11,001 nucleotides of DNA from Haplosporangium gracile (GCA_015499985.1 JAAAUF010001165.1:1-11001); one strand, 5' to 3'. Positions 1 to 7,754 are shown, counted from the first letter of the stretch. A program made the numbers and translations. The notes: generated from the letters alone by a model not told the origin.

Positions 1-1085
1 TTTTTTTTTTTGTGCACATGCACCTCTTCCCTTTTTATTTCCAGATTTGCCAAACACAAAAACAAAATAGATAAAAACGAGGGGACCCTGCATCCCATCC
101 AGTTTAATAATATCTGTTTCTATGCGATTGTATACACCTAACTGTTGATTTTTTATACCAATTTGACAAGTAAATAAAGAATGTCGCTTCCTGTATCTGT
201 GATCATTTGCCAAGCAAAGCGAACAAAGTAAAAGAAACCAGGAAAGAGATAAAACGTGGAAGGGGATTGAATAATGCGGCTGTTGGAGAATGGGAAGGGA
301 TGAGAGGTGATTGATCGGGAGAGGGGAAGGGGGGGAGGGGGGATCTACGATGCAAAAAGTAGAGAAGGGTGGAAAGAAAACATAAGCGTGGAAAGCCAAA
401 GATAGCCAAGCATATGCATAATTCCCCACGAGTCGGCTGTGGAGAAGCCTAGTTCTCGTGGTAGCAAGCTCTGTATATGCTTGTATGCATTTTGTCCATG
501 TGCACGCACACTTGGATTAGTCTTGATGTGAAAAGAAAAATCGACCAAGGCTGTCCTCCTGGTCATGTTCTTCTTTTCTTCTTTTCAGCGCAGAAAAAAA
601 GAAGGATCTACCCGAGGAGGGGGGTCGCAAAGGGGTCGAAAAAAGAAGAAAAAAAGAAGCTATCTATGAATAGGGCTTGTTTGTGTGTTATGTTTGTCTA
701 TTTGCGAGTAAGCTTGTTTTGTGTTGTCCGCAAAGAGTCTCTTCTCCCATTGCTTGGCTGCTAGGCTTTTTGCTTGGCGATGCCAAGAAAATCGTCAATG
801 AAAAATTTCATGTCTTGTCTGCTTGCATCCGAGTGGCTCCTTCCGCCCTGTCCCTTCTCCCCAAAATGAATCCGGCCGTGTTGCATAGAAGGTTCAAAAA
901 GAAATGTGGCAAAGTGAGGGCGGAGGAGAGACAATTTTACACGGGTGGGAGACTTTCTGTTCTTGGCAAGCCAAGAAAAAAATAAGTTTGATTTTGCTTT
1001 TGTGTGCTCTTTGTGTCGACAATGACGACGGTACACATACATAAACACACACACACATGCAAAAGCGAAACAACAGCGGATCGGA
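1..1085. other. Non-coding region, distal upstream of gene A
   Basis: No convincing gene is visible here. The open frames on both strands are short, overlap one another and read as low-complexity or random protein. The stretch begins with T11, and an AATAAA at 173-178 could be the 3' end of a gene lying to the left, but a single hexamer in AT-rich DNA is weak evidence. A G-rich run lies at about 318-342. An 11-bp near-perfect direct repeat GGGGTCGCAAA / GGGGTCGAAAA lies at 621-642, and an (AC)6 run at 1045-1057. AGGGG elements resembling fungal stress-response elements occur several times but are not tested. Confidence 0.6.
773..975. repeat. Pair of CTTGGC..GCCAAG inverted repeats upstream of gene A
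   Basis: Positions 773-787 read CTTGGC-GAT-GCCAAG and positions 962-975 read CTTGGC-AA-GCCAAG. Both are perfect 6-bp inverted repeats with a 2-3 nt spacer, and both are followed directly by an A run. They lie about 300-500 bp upstream of the gene A start codon. They could be a dyad binding site for a dimeric regulator; the half-site resembles TTGGC/GCCAA but the spacing is not that of animal NF-I sites. The sequence is seen directly and the function is inference. Confidence 0.5.
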
Positions 1086-1140
1086 ATTGGCTTGTGCGTT
1101 TTTATCCTTCAATATTTCTATCTTTTTTTTTTTATATAAA
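1086..1140 (+). promoter_or_regulatory. Gene A core promoter: inverted CCAAT box and TATA box
   Basis: TATATAAA at 1133-1140 follows a T11 run (1123-1133) and lies 130 bp before the gene A ATG. ATTGG at 1086-1090, which is CCAAT on the minus strand, lies about 43 bp upstream of it. A normal TATA-to-start spacing would put transcription initiation at about 1163-1175. If initiation falls at the early end of that range, a four-codon upstream frame (ATG at 1165, TAG at 1177-1179) would lie in the leader and could damp translation. Confidence 0.6.
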
Positions 1141-1169
1141 TGTCGGGATTCCCCTCATATTCCGATGAT

Positions 1170-1269
1170 TATTATCTAGAAACACAACAACTCAAAGCAA
1201 CAACAGCACTAGTTTAGAAAACACAAAAACAACTTCGACTCTCAATTGATCAACAACAACAACGACAAG
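1170..1269 (+). other. Gene A 5' leader, CAA-rich
   Basis: The stretch before the start codon is poor in G and rich in CAA/AAC units, including CAACAACAACAACGACAAG right before ATGG. Unstructured CAA-rich leaders are typical of well-translated fungal mRNAs, and AAGATGG is a good start context. The leader boundaries are inferred from the TATA position. Confidence 0.5.
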
Positions 1270-1959
1270 ATGGCCCTCACTACCAACTACTCCAGCTCAA
1301 TTGGTCGCGGCACCATTTCCTCCACCTCCTCCAACAACTCCACAACAAAGACGATGTCGGTCAAACCCTGTATCGCCAAGGGCCACCGCGAGTGTGTCCA
1401 GGGGTTCATCCGTGACCGCTGCTGCAAATGCACCAAGGGCTCTGTCCCCTGCGGCATGTGCCCCACCAATCCTTCCTCATCCAACTCTTGCATTTTCTGC
1501 GTCGACGGTCGCAAGGAATGTGACGACTGCTATGGTGCCGGATTCGTCCAACGCATCTGCCGCGACTGCATCAAGGAACACTACCGTCAGCAGCAGCAGC
1601 AGTCCAAAACCGTAGTCTCGAACTTGTCCGAGTCCTTTCTTCAAGCGACCATGGGATTCGTTAAGGGTGTCCATTCCCAGGCTGTTCATAGAACTCTTTC
1701 TCAAGAACAGAAGCAACGATCGGGCAGTACGGTCTCTCTTCCCGAGTCCATTGCTTCTTCTGAACACTCCACCGCATCCGCTCCTTCGCCTTCTCGTAGT
1801 GGATTCAAGGGAGGATTCTTCTTGAGGCGATTGAGCATTGATCACGAACGTGCCCCCGCCTCTCCTTCTACTACAGCCTCCCCCTCCTCCCCTCCTTCCC
1901 CCAGCAAGACGGCGCATCGCCGCAAGTGGTCCTGGTCTTCCATCTTGACCGCCGCCTAA
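1270..1959 (+). CDS. Cysteine-rich, probable zinc-binding protein with Ser-rich basic tail (gene A)
   Basis: This is a single-exon gene of 229 aa. The frame extends eight codons further upstream without an ATG, so the ATG at 1270 is chosen; its context is AAGATGG. Residues 1-33 are Ser/Thr/Asn-rich. Residues 34-104 hold all 13 cysteines: C34, C42, C51, C52, C54, C61, C64, C74, C77, C84, C87, C97 and C100, plus H39 and H104. They form CxxC pairs at 51-54, 61-64, 74-77, 84-87 and 97-100. The piece CDDCYGAGF (84-92) fits the CxxCxGxG unit of the DnaJ/HSP40 cysteine-rich domain, so one or two structural zinc ions are likely. No J domain is present. Next come Q5 (107-111), a Ser/Pro-rich tail, an RRLS site (186-189) matching the PKA-type consensus, and a basic-aromatic end (RRKWSWSSIL). 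I see no signal peptide or membrane segment, so it is probably cytosolic or nuclear. I do not recognise the family; a partner-binding adaptor or chaperone-like role is inference. Confidence 0.85.
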   Translation: MALTTNYSSSIGRGTISSTSSNNSTTKTMSVKPCIAKGHRECVQGFIRDRCCKCTKGSVPCGMCPTNPSSSNSCIFCVDGRKECDDCYGAGFVQRICRDCIKEHYRQQQQQSKTVVSNLSESFLQATMGFVKGVHSQAVHRTLSQEQKQRSGSTVSLPESIASSEHSTASAPSPSRSGFKGGFFLRRLSIDHERAPASPSTTASPSSPPSPSKTAHRRKWSWSSILTAA

Positions 1960-3153
1960 ACAGTCATATCAGCCATGACCTTTCCCTTTTTCTTTTTCCT
2001 CGCCTGTACTATAGTTTAGCATACCCACCCATCCTGTATTTTTAGTTATGACCAATCCTCTTCCCATGTCCTCTTTCGCGTTTCACGACCTACCGATCTC
2101 CATTACTTGTAATTTAGCCGATATTCTTATGAACCCAAAAAGAAAAAACAATTATCAGAAAAAACAAACTTTTCACAACATGGCAAATCAAACGCTCTTT
2201 TTTTTTCGCTTCCACCTATTTCCAAATTGTATGATCAGGGTGACAAGTTTGACAGAATGTAATACTTGTAGATAAAACACAGGTATTCTAGGGAGTTGAG
2301 AAAAGGAGGGAGAGAGAGAGGGTGGATCCGTCACATTTCGAGACCGAGATAAGACGTGTATATTTGTTTGCTCTTGTTTACGTAGGGGGAGGGGTTTTGA
2401 GTTTTGCCTGTGTTCAATTTGTTCCTGCATTGAAGGTTCGCAAAGCAAGAAGAACAAGAACAGGCACAAGGAAGATAAAAAAAAACTTGTTTTTTGCGTT
2501 TTTGTGCTCTTAATGAGATGTCAGGGACAAGTATTATTTTGTTGTTGGTAACAAAGACAATGGGCAAAGGAAAAAGAGGGGAATGAAGGGATGTACAGGA
2601 AAACAAAGAAAGGTGGATGATAGATGAGTGAGAGTCGACGCATCATCGGATCTAATTCCTGATTTTTTGTTTGGATGAACCACTCCTTGTTGATCAGTGA
2701 TCACTTCTGATCCATAGCGCATTGCTTTCCATCGAAGAGAATTCAGGTACGGTCACTTCTCTCTGACGACTCGTGTTTGTCTGGCAAAAGAGAGAGGGAA
2801 AAATTCGTGTCGATGGTAAGTAGATCTAAGGAATGCAAACACAATAACGAAATCATACACCGAAGGTATGCAAACAGCTCCTTCTCTTTGATGGACGTTA
2901 CGACAGCAACATAAGAATCAATGGAGGCACATGAAAGAAACTTTTTTAAGGCTGACAAAGAGACCGAGACTGGCATTCAAAATAAAAAATCCCTATACCC
3001 TCCGTCCATACAAACCAAAAATACAGAAAAACATAGACAGAAACCCTGCATTTGTTTTTATTTTGTCGTTTTCTAACCCCGGTCCAGTCCTTCACCCCTT
3101 TCATTCCCCGTTTTTTTTTCTGAACACATGCGTGCTCTGTGTTTTTGTTTTGT
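1960..3153. other. Gene A 3' flank and non-coding DNA
   Basis: The first ~200 bp should hold the gene A 3' UTR. No AATAAA or ATTAAA is found there, so the mRNA end cannot be placed. The rest has short random frames on both strands and purine-rich patches (2281-2330, 2565-2630). At 2691-2704 a TGATCA is followed by the 8-bp palindrome GTGATCAC, and at 3057-3062 there is a minus-strand AATAAA. I see no supported gene. Confidence 0.6.
2828..2876 (+). repeat. 14-bp direct repeat AAGG(A/T)ATGCAAACA
   Basis: Copies at 2828-2841 and 2863-2876 differ at one base and start 35 bp apart. They lie in DNA without a gene. They may be paired binding sites or a remnant of a small duplication; no function can be assigned. 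Confidence 0.6.
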
Positions 3154-3250
3154 CAGCCGGGTTGGGGTCTGGCCTGCCTATATAACCTAGCCCCTTTCTT
3201 GGCCAGCGCCCGCATCACTCCACTCGGCTTGTCCATTGGCAACCCAGCTG
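3154..3250. other. GC-rich nested inverted repeat around a TATA-like core
   Basis: CAGCCGGGTTG (3154-3164) pairs with CAACCCAGCTG (3240-3250) over 10 of 11 positions; the odd position becomes a G-U pair if the minus strand is transcribed. Inside it, GGGGTCTGGCC (3164-3174) pairs with GGCCAGCGCCC (3201-3211) over 9 of 11 positions, with an uninterrupted 6-bp CTGGCC/GGCCAG. The inner loop holds CTATATAA (3178-3185), and ATTGG lies at 3235-3239. The segment is clearly richer in G+C than its surroundings. It could be a structured non-coding RNA or a promoter. Read on the minus strand it would have CCAAT, then TATA about 50 bp downstream. Confidence 0.4.
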
Positions 3251-4023
3251 CTGCGTGCTCAGCTTATCATTTTTGGATTTTTTTTTGTAATATAAAGCTG
3301 GTGAGTGAGAATGGAGTCCGGGGCGGGAAAGATGAGGAAAGGGAGCGGACCTTATCTGAGGGGTATTTGAAACCTTGCCATGCTGCGATATGTTCAAGGG
3401 CAATGACGACAAAACAAGGAGGGGTTATTCCTGTCAAGTTTGCCAACGCAGCAAGACACGCACGCTCGAATACATAAAAAAAATAAAAAGAAGAGACCCC
3501 ACTGGTTGATAGACAGAAACTGACTGGTTAGCTGACGGTCCGACCCGGATCATCTTTTGCCATGAGGAGCCAAGACTCTCAAAAAAAAATTGACTCAGAG
3601 AGAAAGAAAATGAAGTTATTGTCATTTCGCGCTTTTGCTCGCTTCACTCGTGGATGCTCCCTTTGCCATAAAAATAAAAATATGAGGCGGGAGGGAATGA
3701 CGGTCATGAAAATAAACAAAGGGGTAAGACAAAGACGAGAACTGGGAACTGAGAAAAGAGGGGACCATGCAGGTCTGGGGTCTGTCCGGGAAACATGGTT
3801 AGAAAAAACCAAAAGAGATGATCCACGCTTGCATGTCTGTCTGCCTCCGAGGAAGAGCATAAGGGCGGGAAATTGGCTGCATATGCATGAGTACCGGCAT
3901 GTAGATACACGCCGTTCACCTAGTCCCTCCCCAATCCCCAACCAACGCCTCGTCCACCCGTCCACCACCGTCGTATGTGTAATCCAGTATCCACCTCTGT
4001 TGGTGAATTGTTATCCAAGCACA

Positions 4024-4047
4024 GGTATAATGGTATAAAGGTATAAA
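4024..4047 (+). repeat. Triple tandem GGTATAA(A/T) repeat
   Basis: Three adjacent 8-bp units read GGTATAAT (4024-4031), GGTATAAA (4032-4039) and GGTATAAA (4040-4047). Each contains a TATA-box-like core. An ATG lies only a few bases downstream (4054) and opens a frame of about a dozen codons, so this is not a convincing promoter for a protein gene. It may be a short microsatellite or serve an unannotated RNA. Confidence 0.6.
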
Positions 4048-5244
4048 GTGACAATGGGGTCAAGGGACGGATGTTTTGGAGTTGAAGGGTAAGCGAGATG
4101 CATATCGAGAGGGGACTAGCGCGAGAGAAGAGTCGAGAATGCGATAAGTGTAAAAGAAATGAGAGCCGGTCTGGCGTCTCGATGGTCCATTTTGTCCATT
4201 TGCGAAGCCTTTGAATATACATATACAAAGCTGTTTTGGAGTGATGATTAAGGATGAAGATCTAGGTTTTTGCATAAGAGGAGGGAATAATTATTTTTTT
4301 TACGGAGCTTCGCATATAAAGCAGCTCGATCGCTATTATTTTGGGCGGGTCCTTCAGGACACGAATTGTATGAAGGCAAAGTGCGAGAAGAGGGAGAAAG
4401 ACTCTCCGTCCTCCTTCCTCATAGTTTATCTTCCTTTGTAATCGCGCTCTACTACACACACACAGGCACTAGAACTTGGTTCTTCACCATGTGGTGGAGA
4501 CGGGGTTTGGATTGCTCGTCAATGTTTTATTTTCTCTTTCTCTTTCTCGGTCCGATTGATTACGATTGTACTGAATGAATGACGAACGAGGGTTGAATTG
4601 AATACTCAATGGTTAGGAAAGGGAGAAAGGGTTCTTCTATACCCGTTGAATGGGCATTCTTGGAGTCAAACTTTGCTCTCAAGAAAAATAAAACTATGAC
4701 CCAGCACTGTGCATAACTTATTTTTCTTTGTTGGTATGAATGAGCGAGTGATTGAATGTGCTGGTGTGAGAGAAGAGAGGATGAAGAGGTCAAGGAGGGG
4801 GGTTCGAACACGTTAGGTATTGTTGTTGTTGTTATTTGTTTGCTCATGTGCGAGAGTGTGAAAACATCCCGGCTGTACAGTAGATAGATATGAACACTAA
4901 CAAACCAAACAGACAGGCACATAGAAAATGCAGAAAGAGTAGAAAGTGTAAATTTATCCGCAGATGGCAAGAGTGATCGGCTCGGTCGTGTTACTTTTAC
5001 TACAATCGCAACAGGACATGGTTCAGGGTACGGTAAGAAGCAGGCCCATTGCAAAATTCTTTTTTTATGTGTTATCCGTTCAGCAAACAACAACAACGAC
5101 GGCGACGTCGGAAACTGGGAGGCATTGAATGGTTACGAAGGAGGTTTGGGTGAAAACCAAACCCAGCCAAGAAGACAGCCAATTCCCTCTGAATAAATCA
5201 ATTGTTGTCTCTCTTTGATGAGTGAGTGAGTGTTCCTTACTGCT

Positions 5245-5267
5245 CATCATCATCATCATCATCATCA
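5245..5267 (+). repeat. (CAT)n microsatellite
   Basis: Seven CAT units plus CA. It lies about 600 bp upstream of gene B and probably has no coding role. The Met-rich or His-rich readings of this stretch are artefacts of the repeat. Confidence 0.85.
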
Positions 5268-5370
5268 AAGTTTGTTCCTGTTGGTTCTTTGGCACGAAAG
5301 TAAGAAAAAAATAACGAGCAACCCTGCTGTGCACCCCGGAACAGAGACAAAGGAAGAGCGGCTAATTGCT

Positions 5371-5580
5371 TCTCTTTACTTTGCTGCTTTGCTTTGCTTT
5401 CTCTTCTCCCCCTTTCTTATCTCATCATCATCATCCTTTTCATTTCTTTTCTCCTCTTCATATCTTTCCACTCTACCTTTCCCTCTCTTTCCACTCTCTC
5501 CCTTTCCCTCTCTTTCTACTTTTCTCTTCGGTCTTTGGTCAACCCTCTCACTGCCACTCTTCTCCTTGCACCCATCCATA
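5371..5580 (+). promoter_or_regulatory. Pyrimidine-rich tract upstream of gene B with a 20-bp direct repeat
   Basis: About 200 bp of almost pure C/T on the plus strand. Within it a 20-bp sequence (CCTTTCCCTCTCTTTC-C/T-ACT) occurs at 5476-5495 and again at 5501-5520 with one difference. CT-rich tracts just upstream of, or inside, transcript leaders are common in filamentous fungal promoters, where they help set the start site. No TATA box is seen nearby. The promoter role for gene B is inferred from its position about 290-500 bp before the ATG. Confidence 0.5.
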
Positions 5581-5586
5581 CCCACG

Positions 5587-5637
5587 CACTCACTCACTCA
5601 CTCACTCACTCACTCACTCACTCACTCACTCACTCAC
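5587..5637 (+). repeat. (CACT)12 microsatellite
   Basis: Twelve perfect CACT units plus a trailing CAC. A tetranucleotide array lacking stop codons reads as a Ser-Leu-Thr-His repeat in every forward frame, which explains the three overlapping long frames here. It lies 236-286 bp upstream of the gene B start and is likely to vary in length between strains. Confidence 0.95.
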
Positions 5638-5872
5638 GATTCTCACGCACTCTTATCCCTCTCACTGTTCATTCCCCCTCTCGCTCCGATCGCCTCCCCT
5701 CACAAGGGCCCGAACTCTTTCTCTCTTCCTGTTCCTTCGCTGTCACCAACTTGACCTCTCACTCAACACCCAACACTCAACGCTCAACGCTCGCCAATCC
5801 CTCACAGCACGCCTTTTCACCATTCTTCTTTCACTACCTTTGTCCCTCTTAGCAAAGTAATAATAATACACT
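5638..5872 (+). other. Gene B proximal promoter and 5' leader
   Basis: A C/T/A-rich stretch with little G follows the CACT array. It includes CTCAACG tandem units near 5776-5788, a CCAAT at 5794-5798 and an ATAATAATA run just before the start codon. No upstream ATG occurs in the last stretch before 5873, which suits a scanned leader. The transcription start cannot be fixed from sequence. Confidence 0.45.
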
Positions 5873-7754
5873 ATGCCAGAACCGCTCTATAAGCCTGACT
5901 GGGAAGGTACGTCCCTCTTCCTCTCCGACTCTACCTTTGTCACCTTCCCCTCGCACTACAACCCCTCCCTCCTTATACGCCTTTTCCCTTTTCCCTTTTT
6001 CCTTTCTAGCATTGTGGATCAATAAACCCTCGAAGTCAAAGGAAGAAAGAAAAATGAATGGCACCTTTTTTTTTTTTTTTTTTTTGACAATGAGACCTAG
6101 CCTCTCTCAGCATTGCAATCACACCACTATTGAGCAGACAGCAGAGAAAACAGTGTGAAGAACATATCCCCTCGAATACCAGCCCTTCCTTTTCCCGGAT
6201 TAAATTTTGTTTCGATACCACCCTTTTTTGTTTTTTGTGCGCAATGCATTTCGACTGTCTGGACTATGACAATGCATGGAAGTAGACTGCCCTTCCTCCT
6301 CTCTCCTTCCTTTGTCTCTTCAATGGCTTAGCGCCACTCTCGTCATGTATATTTTTCAATCGCGCTCTCTCTCAGCGTGCTAGTTCAGAAAGCTAATTCG
6401 ATATTGCATCTTCCCTCTCCTTAACTATTCCCTGTCATGTCGTGTAGAATCTGTGTCCCTGTTCATCTCGTTGTCATGTATCTCCATTATGGCCTTGCTG
6501 TTCGGTCGCAAGACCGCAGGGACCAAATGGGGCACGATTAACTATGCTCGTGGTCTCGTTATTGCTCTTTACATGATCTCATGGAGCTTCTCCTTCATGG
6601 CCACCATATTGGTTCAGACCAACAACAACAACATTGTCTCCTGTGTCATGTCCATCTACACCTGCATTGCTCTCTATGCCGGATCCAAGGTGGTTATCTA
6701 TCTCTTCTTGATGGAGAAGGTTTACGTCGTCACTGCCGTTGGCTCAACCCGTCGAGACTTTTTCGTAAGTACTGTAGTTGGACTACTCTCACCTGATAAT
6801 AAGAGGTGGTGCCACTTTAACACAATGTTTTTCTCTGGACCTGTTATGTTTGCGCCAATTTTTGGTGATTATGGCAGCAGCGCCCAGAGGCTGGCTATAA
6901 TTATTGTTTGCGAACCCGCGTTGTGCTGACCGCCAAATACTATTCTCTCTGGCCTTTTGTATAAAATACGTAAATAGTTGTACAAGGTCAACTTGGCTTT
7001 GTTAATTCCTTACTCTGTCGTCATCTCCCTTATGATTGCCTACCAGAACTCTGAGCTTCGTGCGGAAGAGGGCGGAAAGTGCTACATCGGCCTGGGACCC
7101 CAATCTGCCTACCCTCTAATCCTTTACGATATCTTTGTCTCGTGCTGGTTGACCTTCTTGTTCATCCGCCCTCTCATGAGCTCCACCTCGTTGCTCCAGG
7201 GCCCCTCCAAAGGCAAGCTGCGTGACGTTGCCCGTAGAACCCTCATGGGTTGTGTCATCTCCCTGATCCTCAGTACCGGCAACATTTCGTCCTTGGTCAT
7301 CTTCAAGGGCTACGAGCGTGGCTTGATCTGTCTGTCGTCCTGTACTGCCGATGTGACATTGAACGCTATCACCATCCATTGGGTTACCTCCCGTGGAGGT
7401 GGACGTATTGCGGGCACTGCAAAGTCGACGAGGGAGAGACCTGGAACTGGGTATAACGCCAACAACAACGGCGTACATAGCGGATACCATCTGACTGCTG
7501 CCGAGAAGCAGGTTGCACCCTTGGAGTCGCATATGTCGATCACGGTCGAGTCGTATGTGGAAGAGTACCATCAAATGCACTATGGCGGCGGTTCGAGCAG
7601 TGCAACTGTCACCTCACCGCGGTACGGAAACACTGACAGGGACCGGTACGGTGATGATATCCTGCCGGCCACGACGCGGTATGGTGAGACCAATACTTCG
7701 CGGTATGGGGAGGCTAGCTCATCTCGCCATGGCGAGTTAAATTTTTCTTTCTAA
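5873..7754 (+). CDS. Predicted seven-transmembrane, GPCR-like protein; exons 5873-5906, 6448-6764, 6978-7754 (gene B)
   Basis: Joining the three exons gives 375 aa and keeps the frame: intron 1 splits codon 12 after its first base and intron 2 is phase 0. Seven hydrophobic segments lie near residues 13-31, 47-68, 74-100, 121-140, 162-182, 205-226 and 233-254. The loops after helices 1, 3 and 5 and the C-terminal tail are basic, which fits an outside N-terminus and inside C-terminus. C77 at the top of helix 3 and C152 in the second outer loop could form the usual GPCR disulfide. E101-K102 sits where (D/E)RY would be. NPxxY and CWxP are absent, with NAITIH in helix 7 instead. The tail (255-375) is polar and contains a stretch of RYG repeats. 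I recall similar uncharacterised seven-helix proteins from early-diverging fungi, without checking. A receptor role at the plasma membrane is inference; another polytopic membrane protein is possible. Confidence 0.85.
5907..6447 (+). other. Gene B intron 1 (541 nt)
   Basis: The donor is GTACGT at 5907. The chosen acceptor is GTGTAG ending at 6447, with a YTNAY-type branch candidate TTAAC at 6421-6425. This acceptor restores the frame into the first helix (E12-S13-V14). At 541 nt it is long for a fungal intron and contains a T20 run. A second acceptor, TTTCTAG ending at 6009, has a better pyrimidine tract. Using it would give a 103-nt intron but leads to a stop at 6156-6158 unless further spliced. 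Confidence 0.8.
6066..6085 (+). repeat. T20 homopolymer inside intron 1
   Basis: Twenty consecutive T residues. The position is intronic in the preferred gene model. In the alternative splice form that uses the acceptor at 6009, it would encode a short poly-Phe run, which argues against that form being the main product. Confidence 0.9.
6765..6977 (+). other. Gene B intron 2 (213 nt)
   Basis: The donor is GTAAGT at 6765, the acceptor AATAG ends at 6977, and a branch candidate CTGAC lies at 6926-6930. The intron is phase 0 and its length is a multiple of three. The frame stays open for 54 codons into it, until a TGA at 6927-6929 that is part of the branch-site candidate. Retention would yield a protein cut after helix 3 with a new tail. 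Confidence 0.85.
7620..7736 (+). repeat. RYG repeat in the gene B C-terminal tail
   Basis: Five units with core R-Y-G (the last is R-H-G) start at residues 332, 340, 351, 359 and 367, so most are 8 residues apart. The units after the first two usually continue with Glu and Ser/Thr residues (RYGE..). The DNA units share CGGTA(C/T)GG but have diverged. The repeat lies in the predicted cytoplasmic tail and may be a multivalent binding or phosphorylation segment. Confidence 0.75.

Larger units (their letters stand above)
3251..5370. other. Non-coding region between genes A and B
   Basis: About 2.1 kb with no gene I can support. The longest frames are 3562-4038 (+) and 4560-5096 (-). They overlap open frames on the opposite strand or in other registers, show no codon bias like genes A and B, and have no recognisable domain. 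Features seen include A-rich runs, a (CAA)n-type stretch on the minus strand at about 4821-4833, GAGT repeats near 5219-5232, and several AATAAA hexamers of the kind expected by chance in AT-rich DNA. Confidence 0.55.

Noticed and set aside
1477..1917. 146-codon minus-strand frame within gene A
   Set aside because: It is antisense to the clearly coding gene A, and its Arg/Gly-rich reading mirrors that gene's Ser/Pro codons.
3562..4038. 158-codon plus-strand frame
   Set aside because: The opposite strand is open over most of the same bases, codon use is unbiased, and no domain or promoter is evident.
4797..4815. GGTTCGAAC resembling a tRNA B box
   Set aside because: No A box or cloverleaf pairing is found in the 60-80 bases upstream.
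4560..5096. 178-codon minus-strand frame
   Set aside because: Composition is Ser/Leu-rich and random-looking, with no motif and no codon preference like genes A and B.
5230..5860. Three long overlapping forward frames of 150-174 codons
   Set aside because: They are low-complexity readings of the CT-rich tract and the (CACT)12 array, which lacks stops in every forward frame. None has a domain, and they end just before the real gene B start.
6010..6158. Alternative second exon of gene B ending in a stop
   Set aside because: It reads through the T20 run as poly-Phe and loses all membrane helices, so it is not taken as the main gene model. It is kept as a splice question.
7116..7580. 154-codon minus-strand frame within gene B exon 3
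   Set aside because: It is antisense to the membrane-protein exon and explained by that exon's codon bias.
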